NCBI GenBank assembly: GCA_947565865.1
Contig: CANOHT010000007.1
Span: 45,377 to 109,376, forward strand
Origin: an uncultured Clostridia bacterium
GTDB taxonomy: Bacteria; Bacillota; Clostridia; Christensenellales; Aristaeellaceae
Direction of reading: 5' to 3'
Length of the DNA stretch: 64,000 bases
Made by a program: the position numbers and the translations under genes. The notes under the pieces are model-generated. The model saw only the letters and a program-made list of their open reading frames with translations, did not search any database and was not told the DNA's origin. Numbering within the stretch: position 1 is the stretch's first letter; the number at the start of each line of letters is the position of its first letter. This document shows, piece after piece, positions 17,143 to 23,564 of this stretch.

Positions 17143-17186
17143 ACAAAAAGTGTCCCCTATAATTGTTTGATGGGAGAGAGGTTCCG

Positions 17187-18638
17187 ATGTACAAGAAGGC
17201 ACTCCTTGCGCTGATGTTGGTGATGGCAATGCTGCTGTCCAGCTGTGCGCTGATTGAAAAGGATATGGATGTGGATCGCGCCACGGAGATTATCCGCATG
17301 GGCGATACCGTCTATACCAAGGGCCAGGTTCAGGGTGAAGTAAATTATCAGCTGGCGTATATGTCCACGCTGTATGCCATGTATGGTTTGAGCTATGACG
17401 TGACCAGCCCCTCCGCGGTGGCGGAGATGCAGGAGTCTGTCATCAAGATGCTGGTGGACGATATGGTTACCGCCGCGAAGGCTAAGGAGCTGGGCCTGGA
17501 TATCCTCACCGAGGAGGAGCAGGCGAAGCTGGAGGAGAACGTTCAGACCAGCTGGCAGTCCAATCTGGACAGCGTGAAGAGCTCTTACTTTGCTGACAGC
17601 GAGCTGACTGGCGAGGAGCTGGACGCCGCCGTGGAGGCCAAAGCCGTGGAGCTGGGCTTGGATCGGGACGCTATAACCGATTATGAGAAGAGTCGCATCG
17701 TGGCTGATAAATTGCGTCAGCACGTTGTTGCGGATGTGACGGTTTCCGATGAGGAAATCCAGGCGGAGTACGACAAGCAGGTGGCTGACGCCCAGACGAA
17801 GTATACCGACACGCCTTCCCGCTACGCCACCGATGTGGAGGCTCAGAGCACCATCTATTATCGGCCTGACGGCTATCGGATGGTCAAGCAGATCCTGGTC
17901 GCCTTCCTGGATGAGGACAAGGCGGCGGTGGAATCCCTGCAGACCAGCGTGGTTGCCCAGCAGTCCGCTCAGACAACGCTGACCAATCAGCTCAGCGGTC
18001 TGGGTGTGACGGACAATCTGGAAGCGCTGACGGCGCAGGTGACCGTGACCCTCGAAAAGCCCGAGGGCGTGAGCACCCTGGCCACGGTGTCTGACCTGAC
18101 CGACACCTTCGATGAGAGCGTGACCGAGGAGGTTGCCGACCTGGTTCGCCAGCTGGCGGAAGCCAAGGCCAAGCAGACCTTCTTTGAGGAGCAGCTGGAA
18201 GCGGCCAAGGCCAAGGCGTTCGCCGCCATTGACGAGGCTGCCGACGATGTGCTGGCCCAGCTGAACGCCGGGGCGGACTGGGATACCCTGATGGCTGAGA
18301 AGACCCAGGATCCCGGTATGCAGGGTGATCGCTTCACCGCGAAGAACGGCTATGCCGTGAGCGAAGCCCGCACCAGCTTCGACAAGGCTTTTGTGGATGC
18401 CGCCATGGCGCTGGAAAAGGTAGGCGATGTGTCTCCCAAGACCAAGGGCGCTTCCGGCTACTACATCCTTCAGTACACCTCTGAGGTGGAGGAAGGCGCT
18501 GTGGCCCTCGACGAGGTGCGCGACGCCCTCCACGACAGCCTGCTGACCACCAAGCAGAACACCACCTACACCGACACGGTGGCGCAGTGGGTGGAAGCCG
18601 CTGATGTGAAGATCAATCGGGACGCGCTGAAAGACTGA
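17187..18638 (+). CDS. PrsA/SurA-like lipoprotein foldase (PPIC-type peptidyl-prolyl isomerase)
   Basis: The 483-residue precursor has a short signal peptide ending in the lipobox LSSC (Cys at about residue 18), so it is a membrane-anchored lipoprotein. A SurA-type N-terminal helical region follows (MGDTVYTKGQVQGEVNYQL, with KMLVDDMVTAAKAKELG). A very long charged, coiled-coil-prone middle contains VSDEEIQAEYDKQVADA. The C-terminus has the PPIC pattern (DVLAQLNAGADWDTLMAEKTQDPG, then FVDAAMALEKVGDVSPKTKGASGYYIL). Such proteins help fold exported proteins outside the membrane. The length exceeds standard PrsA (about 290 residues). The start at 17187 gives a compact signal peptide; 17163 would add eight polar residues. 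Confidence 0.82.
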   Translation: MYKKALLALMLVMAMLLSSCALIEKDMDVDRATEIIRMGDTVYTKGQVQGEVNYQLAYMSTLYAMYGLSYDVTSPSAVAEMQESVIKMLVDDMVTAAKAKELGLDILTEEEQAKLEENVQTSWQSNLDSVKSSYFADSELTGEELDAAVEAKAVELGLDRDAITDYEKSRIVADKLRQHVVADVTVSDEEIQAEYDKQVADAQTKYTDTPSRYATDVEAQSTIYYRPDGYRMVKQILVAFLDEDKAAVESLQTSVVAQQSAQTTLTNQLSGLGVTDNLEALTAQVTVTLEKPEGVSTLATVSDLTDTFDESVTEEVADLVRQLAEAKAKQTFFEEQLEAAKAKAFAAIDEAADDVLAQLNAGADWDTLMAEKTQDPGMQGDRFTAKNGYAVSEARTSFDKAFVDAAMALEKVGDVSPKTKGASGYYILQYTSEVEEGAVALDEVRDALHDSLLTTKQNTTYTDTVAQWVEAADVKINRDALKD

Positions 18639-18656
18639 TAAGCGGTCAAACAGATT

Positions 18657-18684
18657 CGCCCGGTCTCCCATCGGAGACCGGGCG
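18657..18684 (+). repeat. Left 28-bp direct repeat (palindromic) flanking repeat copy 4
   Basis: CGCCCGGTCTCC, CAT and GGAGACCGGGCG form a self-complementary hairpin just after the PrsA-like gene. The same 28 bases recur at 18903-18930 with two mismatches. Confidence 0.8.
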
Positions 18685-18902
18685 AAAGCGTATCAAAAAA
18701 GTGGCGTATGCCACTTTTTTGAATTTTGCAAGTCCTTACTGGTCAGGCGGCGAAGCCGTCCTCCCGGTCGTTTGGCCGTGTGAGGAAACGATTTCACATG
18801 AAATCGCGTTAAATGTCGTACACGCCGCTGATTTTCGATTTGCGGTCTACCGTAAGTAAGATGGTTGTTCTTTGCGATGCCTTTGTTGATGGCCTGAAAC
18901 CG
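18685..18902 (+). repeat. Dispersed ~220-bp repeat, copy 4
   Basis: It begins AAAGCGTATCAAAAAAGTGGC with the hairpin at 18695-18721, like copy 2. The core reads TTACTGGTCAGGCGGC, CCCGGTCGTTTGGCCGTGTGAGG, TTTCACATGAAAT, and a tail with CTGATTTTCGATTTGCGG. The last 55 bases are diverged from the other copies. The 218-bp unit is bounded by 28-bp direct repeats. The hairpin with its T run probably also terminates transcription of the upstream gene. Confidence 0.72.
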
Positions 18903-18930
18903 CGCCCGCTCTCCCATTGGAGACCGGGCG
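18903..18930 (+). repeat. Right 28-bp direct repeat flanking repeat copy 4
   Basis: Second copy of the hairpin at 18657-18684, differing at two positions (one in each half of the palindrome). The remaining stretch to 19153 contains no gene I can support. Confidence 0.8.
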
Positions 18931-19153
18931 CAGCTGTTGATTCGCCCTTGGTGTCTTTCGGACTGTTTCATGTTTCGGATACGATGTTCAAATCCATATG
19001 AGATGACGGGAATCAACCGTCAGGAATCACTTCGGTCTTGCCTGCGTTTTCAGCTGCTTTGCGGGGGAGCGGCGTTTGGGAGCCTTGCCCCAATCCCCCT
19101 GCCTGAGGGCCTATGGCCCTCAAACGCCTGTTTTTGCTTCGCGGTGATAGAGG

Positions 19154-19861
19154 TCAGCAATTGATATTTGCTTTCCTGGCCTGACTGCATAAATCGCGGG
19201 TCGGCAGCGTGTAGCTTTGTCCGTCTTTGATGAAATGCGTTCCGCACTGCCGAAACTCGAAACGTACATGGCGAGCGATACACTGCTCCCGTATAGCAAG
19301 CACCCACGCATAGTCAAGCGGTCTGGCATTTGTGTCGGATTCGCCGCCGACTACGACCAATTCAACATTTTCAAGATAGGCGCTAAGATCAATTGGCCCG
19401 ATCAGCGGCTGACAGATAATGTTTTTGTGCTTGATAGGCAGTTTGCTGAAAATGACGAGTCTGTCATCAGCCCTGTCTTGATTTTCAACGGTGCAGCCAA
19501 CTGTGACGTTGCTGTATCCGTCGTTCCAATCCGCGGGGAGACAATCCGTCAGCCGCTCAATACGCTTTGTCAGAAACAGAAAGTGGAGGTCTGAGCGCTC
19601 CCGGATCATCGCCCAGCATTCGGCGCGCCATGGGTCGGCTTCCTCGATCAGAAAATCCGTGGAAAAGCATAGGTATACGGTCTGTCCCGATTTGATCTTG
19701 TATTCGCCCGATTTGTTTTTAGCAATCGGTGCGTAAAAGCTGTCCGTCTTGACGATCTTGTCAGTATCAATCCCGCGTTTGAGATCGCCCTTGTGAATGT
19801 AACAATACCTGCACCCCTCGCTATGCTTGTGACAGCCGCGCCACGGATTCCACATCGCCAT
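19154..19861 (-). CDS. Phage Gp37/Gp68-type DUF5131 protein
   Basis: The 235-residue protein opens MAMWNPWRGCHKHSEGCRYCY, the signature of the Gp37/Gp68 (DUF5131) family, with a CxxxxxGCxxCY cluster resembling an iron-sulfur site. It continues with YLCFSTDFLIEEADPWR, FLTKRIERL, NVTVGCTVENQDRADDRL and VVVGGESDTNARPLDYAWVL, all typical. Family members are common in phages and mobile regions; a radical SAM-like role has been proposed but not shown to my knowledge. The base composition looks lower in GC than neighbours, which suits recent acquisition. Start choice is uncertain: frames at 19876, 19861 and 19855 are possible, with GAGG only at a distance. No phage genes flank it. Confidence 0.8.
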   Translation of the reverse strand: MAMWNPWRGCHKHSEGCRYCYIHKGDLKRGIDTDKIVKTDSFYAPIAKNKSGEYKIKSGQTVYLCFSTDFLIEEADPWRAECWAMIRERSDLHFLFLTKRIERLTDCLPADWNDGYSNVTVGCTVENQDRADDRLVIFSKLPIKHKNIICQPLIGPIDLSAYLENVELVVVGGESDTNARPLDYAWVLAIREQCIARHVRFEFRQCGTHFIKDGQSYTLPTRDLCSQARKANINC

Positions 19862-19911
19862 CAACAATCGCCTCACTCAATGCTGCTTTTTCTGTGCTGT
19901 CCCCCATTGCG

Positions 19912-20469
19912 TCAGTATTCCAGGAGCCAGTAATCGCCGTAGCGTGTGCCGTCATGGCCGATCAGTGACTTGGAAGAGGGGCGGAAGCCGTGGGCGCGCA
20001 GGGCGGTCTGCCGGGCTTGGGCGATGGCGGGGGCTTTGGTAGCTGCCCGACAGCATCCGAACCATGCCTGAAGGTGAGGCAGCAGCAGCGAAAGCAGCTC
20101 GTCATGGACATCAGCCGTGTCATCCGCGCGGCCCAGATCAATCCGCAGCAGTGCGCAGTCGGTGAAGGCATCCTCGGCTTCCCGGCGGAAGCACTCCACC
20201 GTGCCGGCGATCCGTCCGCTGACTTCCACCGTCCAGCGGACGAAGGCCCGAACCTCATAGGCATACTGCCAGAAGCGTACGGCTTCCTCCATGCGGTCAA
20301 GGGTCGTGTAATGGAAGGTGTCGCCGTGGCAGTTGTCGCTATTGAAAAAGGGGAGATTGGCCGCGTCGCCGTATATCGCGAGCAGGCCCTGGGCGTCAGA
20401 GGGAAGAAGGGGACGCAGGGTCAGGGATGGGCCTTCCAGGGTGGGGCAGTGAAGATAAATATCCGTCAT
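19912..20469 (-). CDS. GNAT family N-acetyltransferase
   Basis: The 185-residue protein begins TDIYLHCPTLEGPSLTLRPLLPSDAQGLLAIYGD, the usual N-terminal strand and helix of RimJ/RimL-type GNAT acetyltransferases, followed by EVSGRIAGTVECFRR (central strands) and LRIDLGRADDTADVHDELLSLLLPH near the acetyl-CoA site. The canonical Q/RxxGxG/A loop is not clear, so acetyl-CoA binding may be atypical. The start at 20469 follows AGAGGTG; the longer frame to 20640 lies under the opposite-strand gene. Substrate unknown. It is divergent from the TIGR04086 gene. Confidence 0.7.
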   Translation of the reverse strand: MTDIYLHCPTLEGPSLTLRPLLPSDAQGLLAIYGDAANLPFFNSDNCHGDTFHYTTLDRMEEAVRFWQYAYEVRAFVRWTVEVSGRIAGTVECFRREAEDAFTDCALLRIDLGRADDTADVHDELLSLLLPHLQAWFGCCRAATKAPAIAQARQTALRAHGFRPSSKSLIGHDGTRYGDYWLLEY

Positions 20470-20601
20470 CAGATTCACCTCTTTGCGAATGTTTGTTTGT
20501 CTCATTCGATGCGCCGTGGCGGGATTCCTTCTTTTCCTTTGGCATAATGGGCGGATGACGCCGCATATGCTCCAACACAAGGCAGAAGGAGGTCGGAAAT
20601 C

Positions 20602-21012
20602 ATGACGCAGACAAGGACGGCGCACCGCAGAAGAAGCCATGTAACCCCCATGTGGGTTCGGCTGCTCAAGGGTCTGGGGGTGTCGGTGCTGGTAACCCTG
20701 GCGGGGGTGGCGGTATTCGCGCTGCTGATGCAGTGGATCAAGCCCTCGGAGGACATGGTGCGCATCTTTAATCAGATCTTGAAGCTGGTGTCCATTGCCG
20801 CGGGCGTATGGGCTGCGGTGGGCCGCGGCGGTGAGGGCGGCTTGCTGCGGGGCGCGGGGGTCGGATTGCTCTACATGGCGGTGGGCGTAGCGCTGTACGC
20901 GCTGCTGTCCGGCCAGCAGGCGCCGATGACGGCTTACCTGGCGGATATGGGCATGGGCGTAGCTGGCGGCGGCATCGTGGGTATGATTCTATCGAATATT
21001 TCCGCGAAGTGA
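20602..21012 (+). CDS. TIGR04086 family membrane protein
   Basis: A 136-residue integral membrane protein with a basic N-terminus (TQTRTAHRRRSHV) and four predicted spans (GLGVSVLVTLAGVAVFALLM, ILKLVSIAAGVWAAVG, GAGVGLLYMAVGVALYALLSG, AYLADMGMGVAGGGIVGMIL). Length, layout and position immediately upstream of the SCIFF peptide gene match TIGR04086, a clostridial family recognised as a frequent neighbour of the SCIFF system. Its role is unknown; helping export or anchoring of the modified peptide is a guess from context. AGAAGGAGG lies just ahead of the start. Confidence 0.8.
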   Translation: MTQTRTAHRRRSHVTPMWVRLLKGLGVSVLVTLAGVAVFALLMQWIKPSEDMVRIFNQILKLVSIAAGVWAAVGRGGEGGLLRGAGVGLLYMAVGVALYALLSGQQAPMTAYLADMGMGVAGGGIVGMILSNISAK

Positions 21013-21041
21013 TTGCATCACCGGGGAAGATGGTGTATAAT
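21013..21041 (+). promoter_or_regulatory. Predicted promoter of scfA
   Basis: TTGCAT (21013-21018) and a perfect TATAAT (21036-21041) are spaced by 17 bases, directly after the stop of the TIGR04086 gene. It gives the peptide gene its own transcript. Confidence 0.65.
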
Positions 21042-21128
21042 AGATATGTTATAGGCCGAAGACGGCATGGGAAGGCCGCCACCCCTCCGCGATGGCGCGA
21101 TCCCAAATGAAAAATGGAGGAATGTTCC

Positions 21129-21323
21129 ATGAAGCATATCGAAACCATCCAGTCTCCCTGCCTGAAGCAGTCCCTGACCCACGGCGGCTGCGGCGAGTGC
21201 CAGGCTTCCTGCCAGAGCGCCTGCAAGACCAGCTGCACCGTGGCGAATCAGTCCTGCGCCAACAAGGAGAACAACGCTGTTCTGGCTGGCAACGAGGGCA
21301 AGGTCAACCGCGTAGTGAAGTAA
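21129..21323 (+). CDS. scfA: SCIFF ribosomally synthesised peptide precursor (six Cys in forty-five residues)
   Basis: The 64-residue peptide MKHIETIQSPCLKQSL is followed by the near-invariant core GGCGECQASCQSACKTSCT. Such precursors are found across Clostridia, and the adjacent radical SAM enzyme installs thioether bonds from Cys sulfur to alpha carbons. Here the core Cys are at about 21, 24, 28, 32, 36 and 43, with an extra Cys at 11, and an uncommonly long C-terminal tail (NKENNAVLAGNEGKVNRVVK). The start at 21129 follows GGAGG. A terminator-like hairpin lies between it and the maturase gene, which would make precursor mRNA exceed maturase mRNA. The biological role of SCIFF is unknown. 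Confidence 0.93.
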   Translation: MKHIETIQSPCLKQSLTHGGCGECQASCQSACKTSCTVANQSCANKENNAVLAGNEGKVNRVVK

Positions 21324-21347
21324 TCGCACCGGTTTTCCGGAGAAAAA

Positions 21348-21374
21348 GGGGGAGCGGATGCTCCGCCCTTTTTT
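21348..21374 (+). terminator. Terminator or attenuator between scfA and scfB
   Basis: GGGGGAGC, loop GGAT and GCTCCGCCC followed by six T residues form a stem 24 bases after scfA. Only partial termination is expected because scfB begins 36 bases later without a visible promoter. Confidence 0.75.
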
Positions 21375-21409
21375 CATGACAGGTTCACGCCAATGAGGAG
21401 GAAACATAC

Positions 21410-22774
21410 TTGATACACACTTTTAAGGCGGTTGGCCAGCCCATGCTGCTGGATGTGGGCAGCGGTGCGGTTCACGCCATTGACGATATGGCCTACGATG
21501 TGCTCTCCCTGTGGAACGACCACACCCCTGAGGAGATCAAGACCCAGCTGAAGGACAGGTATGCCGAGGCTGAGCTGGAGGAGGTTATGGGGGAGCTGCG
21601 TCAGCTGGAGGAAATTGGCGCGCTGAACGCCCCGGACAATTACGATGACGTGCAGCAGGTTCATGAGACCGGCGTGGTGAAGGCCATGTGCCTCCACGCG
21701 GCCCACGACTGCAACCTGCGCTGCAAATACTGCTTTGCCGCCACGGGAGACTTCTGCATGGGCGAGCGCAAGCTGCTGCCCTTCGAGGTAGGCAAGGCGG
21801 CGCTGGACTGGCTGGTGGAGCATTCCGGTCATCGGGTGAACCTGGAGGTGGACTTCTTTGGCGGCGAGCCGCTGATGAATTTCCCCGTGGTCAAGCGCCT
21901 TGTGGAATACGGCCGCTCCATCGAAAAAGAAAAGAACAAGCGCTTCAAGTTCACCACCACCACCAACTGCGTGCTGATGAACGATGAGATCATGGATTTC
22001 CTGAACAAGGAAATGAGCAACGTGGTCTTGTCCATGGACGGCCGGCCGGAGGTGCATGACAGAATGCGGCCCACCGTCAACGGCAAGGGCAGCTATGCCG
22101 CCATCGCGGAGAAGGCGAAGGAATTTGCCCGACGCCGGGGGGACAAGGAATACTATGTCCGCGGCACGTTCACCGGATATAACAAGGACTTCGCCAATGA
22201 CGTGCTTTTCCTGGCGGACGAGGGCTTTGAGCAGCTGTCTGTGGAGCCGGTGGTCACCGATCCTTCCTGTGAATACGCCCTGAAGGAGGAGGACCTTCCC
22301 GCTATCCGGGATGAATATGAGCGCCTGGCGCAGATCTACATGGATCGCCGGGCCAACGGCAAGTGGTTCAATTTTTTCCACTTCAATGTGGACTTGGCGG
22401 GCGGCCCCTGCCTGCGCAAGCGGCTCACCGGCTGCGGCGCGGGCAACGAGTATGTGGCCGTCACCCCGGATGGCGACATCTACCCCTGCCACCAGTTTGT
22501 GGGTCGGGAAGGCTACCGCATGGGCTCCGTGCTGGACGGCAGCTTTGATCGGGACATTCAGGCCAGATTCGCGCGCAACGATGTTCTTCATAAGGAAAAG
22601 TGCCGGGACTGCTGGGCGCGGTTCTTCTGCTCCGGCGGCTGCGCGGCCAATGCCGAGGCTTTCCACGGCGACATCTCCCAGCCCTATGATATGGAATGCC
22701 AGATGGAGCGCAAGCGCCTGGAATGCGCCATGGCCATCTATGCCAAGGAACACGCCGGGAAGCAAGAAAAATAA
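21410..22774 (+). CDS. scfB: SCIFF thioether maturase, radical SAM/SPASM enzyme
   Basis: The 454-residue enzyme has an N-terminal RiPP-recognition-like region, then the radical SAM cluster motif CNLRCKYC (about residues 100-107, Cx3Cx2C), GGEPLMNFP, SMDGRPEVHDRMRP, and a SPASM/Twitch region with CLRKRLTGCGAG, GDIYPCHQFVG and CRDCWARFFCSGGCAANA for two auxiliary iron-sulfur clusters. This is the layout of CteB-like maturases that link Cys to alpha carbons in SCIFF. It acts on the ScfA peptide encoded 86 bases upstream. The start is a TTG at 21410 with GAGGAGG seven bases ahead; a weak start fits reduced enzyme level compared with the peptide. Confidence 0.95.
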   Translation: MIHTFKAVGQPMLLDVGSGAVHAIDDMAYDVLSLWNDHTPEEIKTQLKDRYAEAELEEVMGELRQLEEIGALNAPDNYDDVQQVHETGVVKAMCLHAAHDCNLRCKYCFAATGDFCMGERKLLPFEVGKAALDWLVEHSGHRVNLEVDFFGGEPLMNFPVVKRLVEYGRSIEKEKNKRFKFTTTTNCVLMNDEIMDFLNKEMSNVVLSMDGRPEVHDRMRPTVNGKGSYAAIAEKAKEFARRRGDKEYYVRGTFTGYNKDFANDVLFLADEGFEQLSVEPVVTDPSCEYALKEEDLPAIRDEYERLAQIYMDRRANGKWFNFFHFNVDLAGGPCLRKRLTGCGAGNEYVAVTPDGDIYPCHQFVGREGYRMGSVLDGSFDRDIQARFARNDVLHKEKCRDCWARFFCSGGCAANAEAFHGDISQPYDMECQMERKRLECAMAIYAKEHAGKQEK

Positions 22775-22789
22775 GATCATATGAACAGG

Positions 22790-22820
22790 GGCCATGAGCG
22801 AGATCATGCTCATGGCCTTT
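22790..22820 (+). terminator. Hairpin terminator candidate after scfB
   Basis: GGCCATGAGC (22790-22799) pairs perfectly with GCTCATGGCC (22808-22817), followed by TTTGTT. The T tract is short. Confidence 0.6.
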
Positions 22821-22829
22821 GTTGATCCT

Positions 22830-23423
22830 GTCGGAAAAGACTCGGAAGACGACCTTCGTGCTTTTTCTATATATCTTACCCTTTGCACGGCTGCGGACAG
22901 TGATGGATGTGCTTTCTCCTTGGAGAAAATACCAAAGAAAATTGGGGGCCGCCAAAGCTAACCTGTGTGAGTGGCAATCCTCCATTCGGGATTGTCGCAT
23001 AGAGACGAAAGTCGCTACGCTCTGGGCCTTATTGGAACTGCGTACCGCTTTATCCGCCACTGACGGCGCTCCCGTCGCTTAGCACGACGTGCGTAGACAT
23101 AAACGGCCACCGGCTCATACCGCCTCGCAGGGGCGGTCAGCCACCTCCATCGGAGCAGGCAAGTTCGTTTGAACGGCAAGGCTTTCGTCTGGTTTGGTTC
23201 GGTAGAGCTGGTTGCACATGGGGGACAGGTACTGTTGGAGCGGAGGGGCTCGGTCTGTACCTGCTCCATAGGAAAAATGCTTTGACATCTTTTCATGTCT
23301 GAGCAGTGAGGCCGTGTGCTGAAACGGGGTAAAGCTCTCTCAAAAAAAGTATATATGTCATTCAGAACATCAATCAATCCTTGGGTGGGGTTGGAGGGGC
23401 TGAAGCCCCTCCAATTGTCCATT
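22830..23423. other. Unexplained intergenic region, possible remnant
   Basis: About 590 bases between scfB and repeat copy 5 hold no gene I can defend. The region has short open frames on both strands; one minus-strand frame (about 23015-23422) reads out a Cys-, Arg- and Trp-rich, basic sequence (for example LLRWRWLTAPARRYEPVAVYVYA) without a good ribosome site. An inverted pair TTGGAGGGGC/GCCCCTCCAA lies at 23391-23413. The composition differs from flanking coding DNA. It could be the residue of a mobile element or an unknown RNA; see findings. Confidence 0.35.
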
Positions 23424-23563
23424 AAAAACCGACGGCATGCGTGTCGGTTTTGTGCTTTTCAGAAGGAAAGGCTTCCTTAAAGGACTTCCCGGCCGGGAGT
23501 CAACGGCGACCAGGAAAGTCCCGCGAACTCGACAAAGTGCTATGCCGCTTTGTCGAGCCCTGT
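23424..23563 (-). repeat. Dispersed ~220-bp repeat, copy 5 (short, inverted)
   Basis: Read on the minus strand it starts right after the AraC-type gene stop with the hairpin CTCGACAAAG/CTTTGTCGAG (23528-23557), continues with a core containing CCCGGCCGGGAAG, and ends with the hairpin AAAACCGAC/GTCGGTTTT (23425-23450). The order and the word TGTGCTTTTC match copy 1. The outer 80 bases seen in copies 2-4 are not evident. Confidence 0.6.
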
Positions 23564-23564
23564 T

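Noticed and set aside
23015..23422. Coding gene for a 135-residue basic protein
   Set aside because: No ribosome site, unusual composition with many Arg, Trp and Cys, and overlapping frames of similar length on the other strand.
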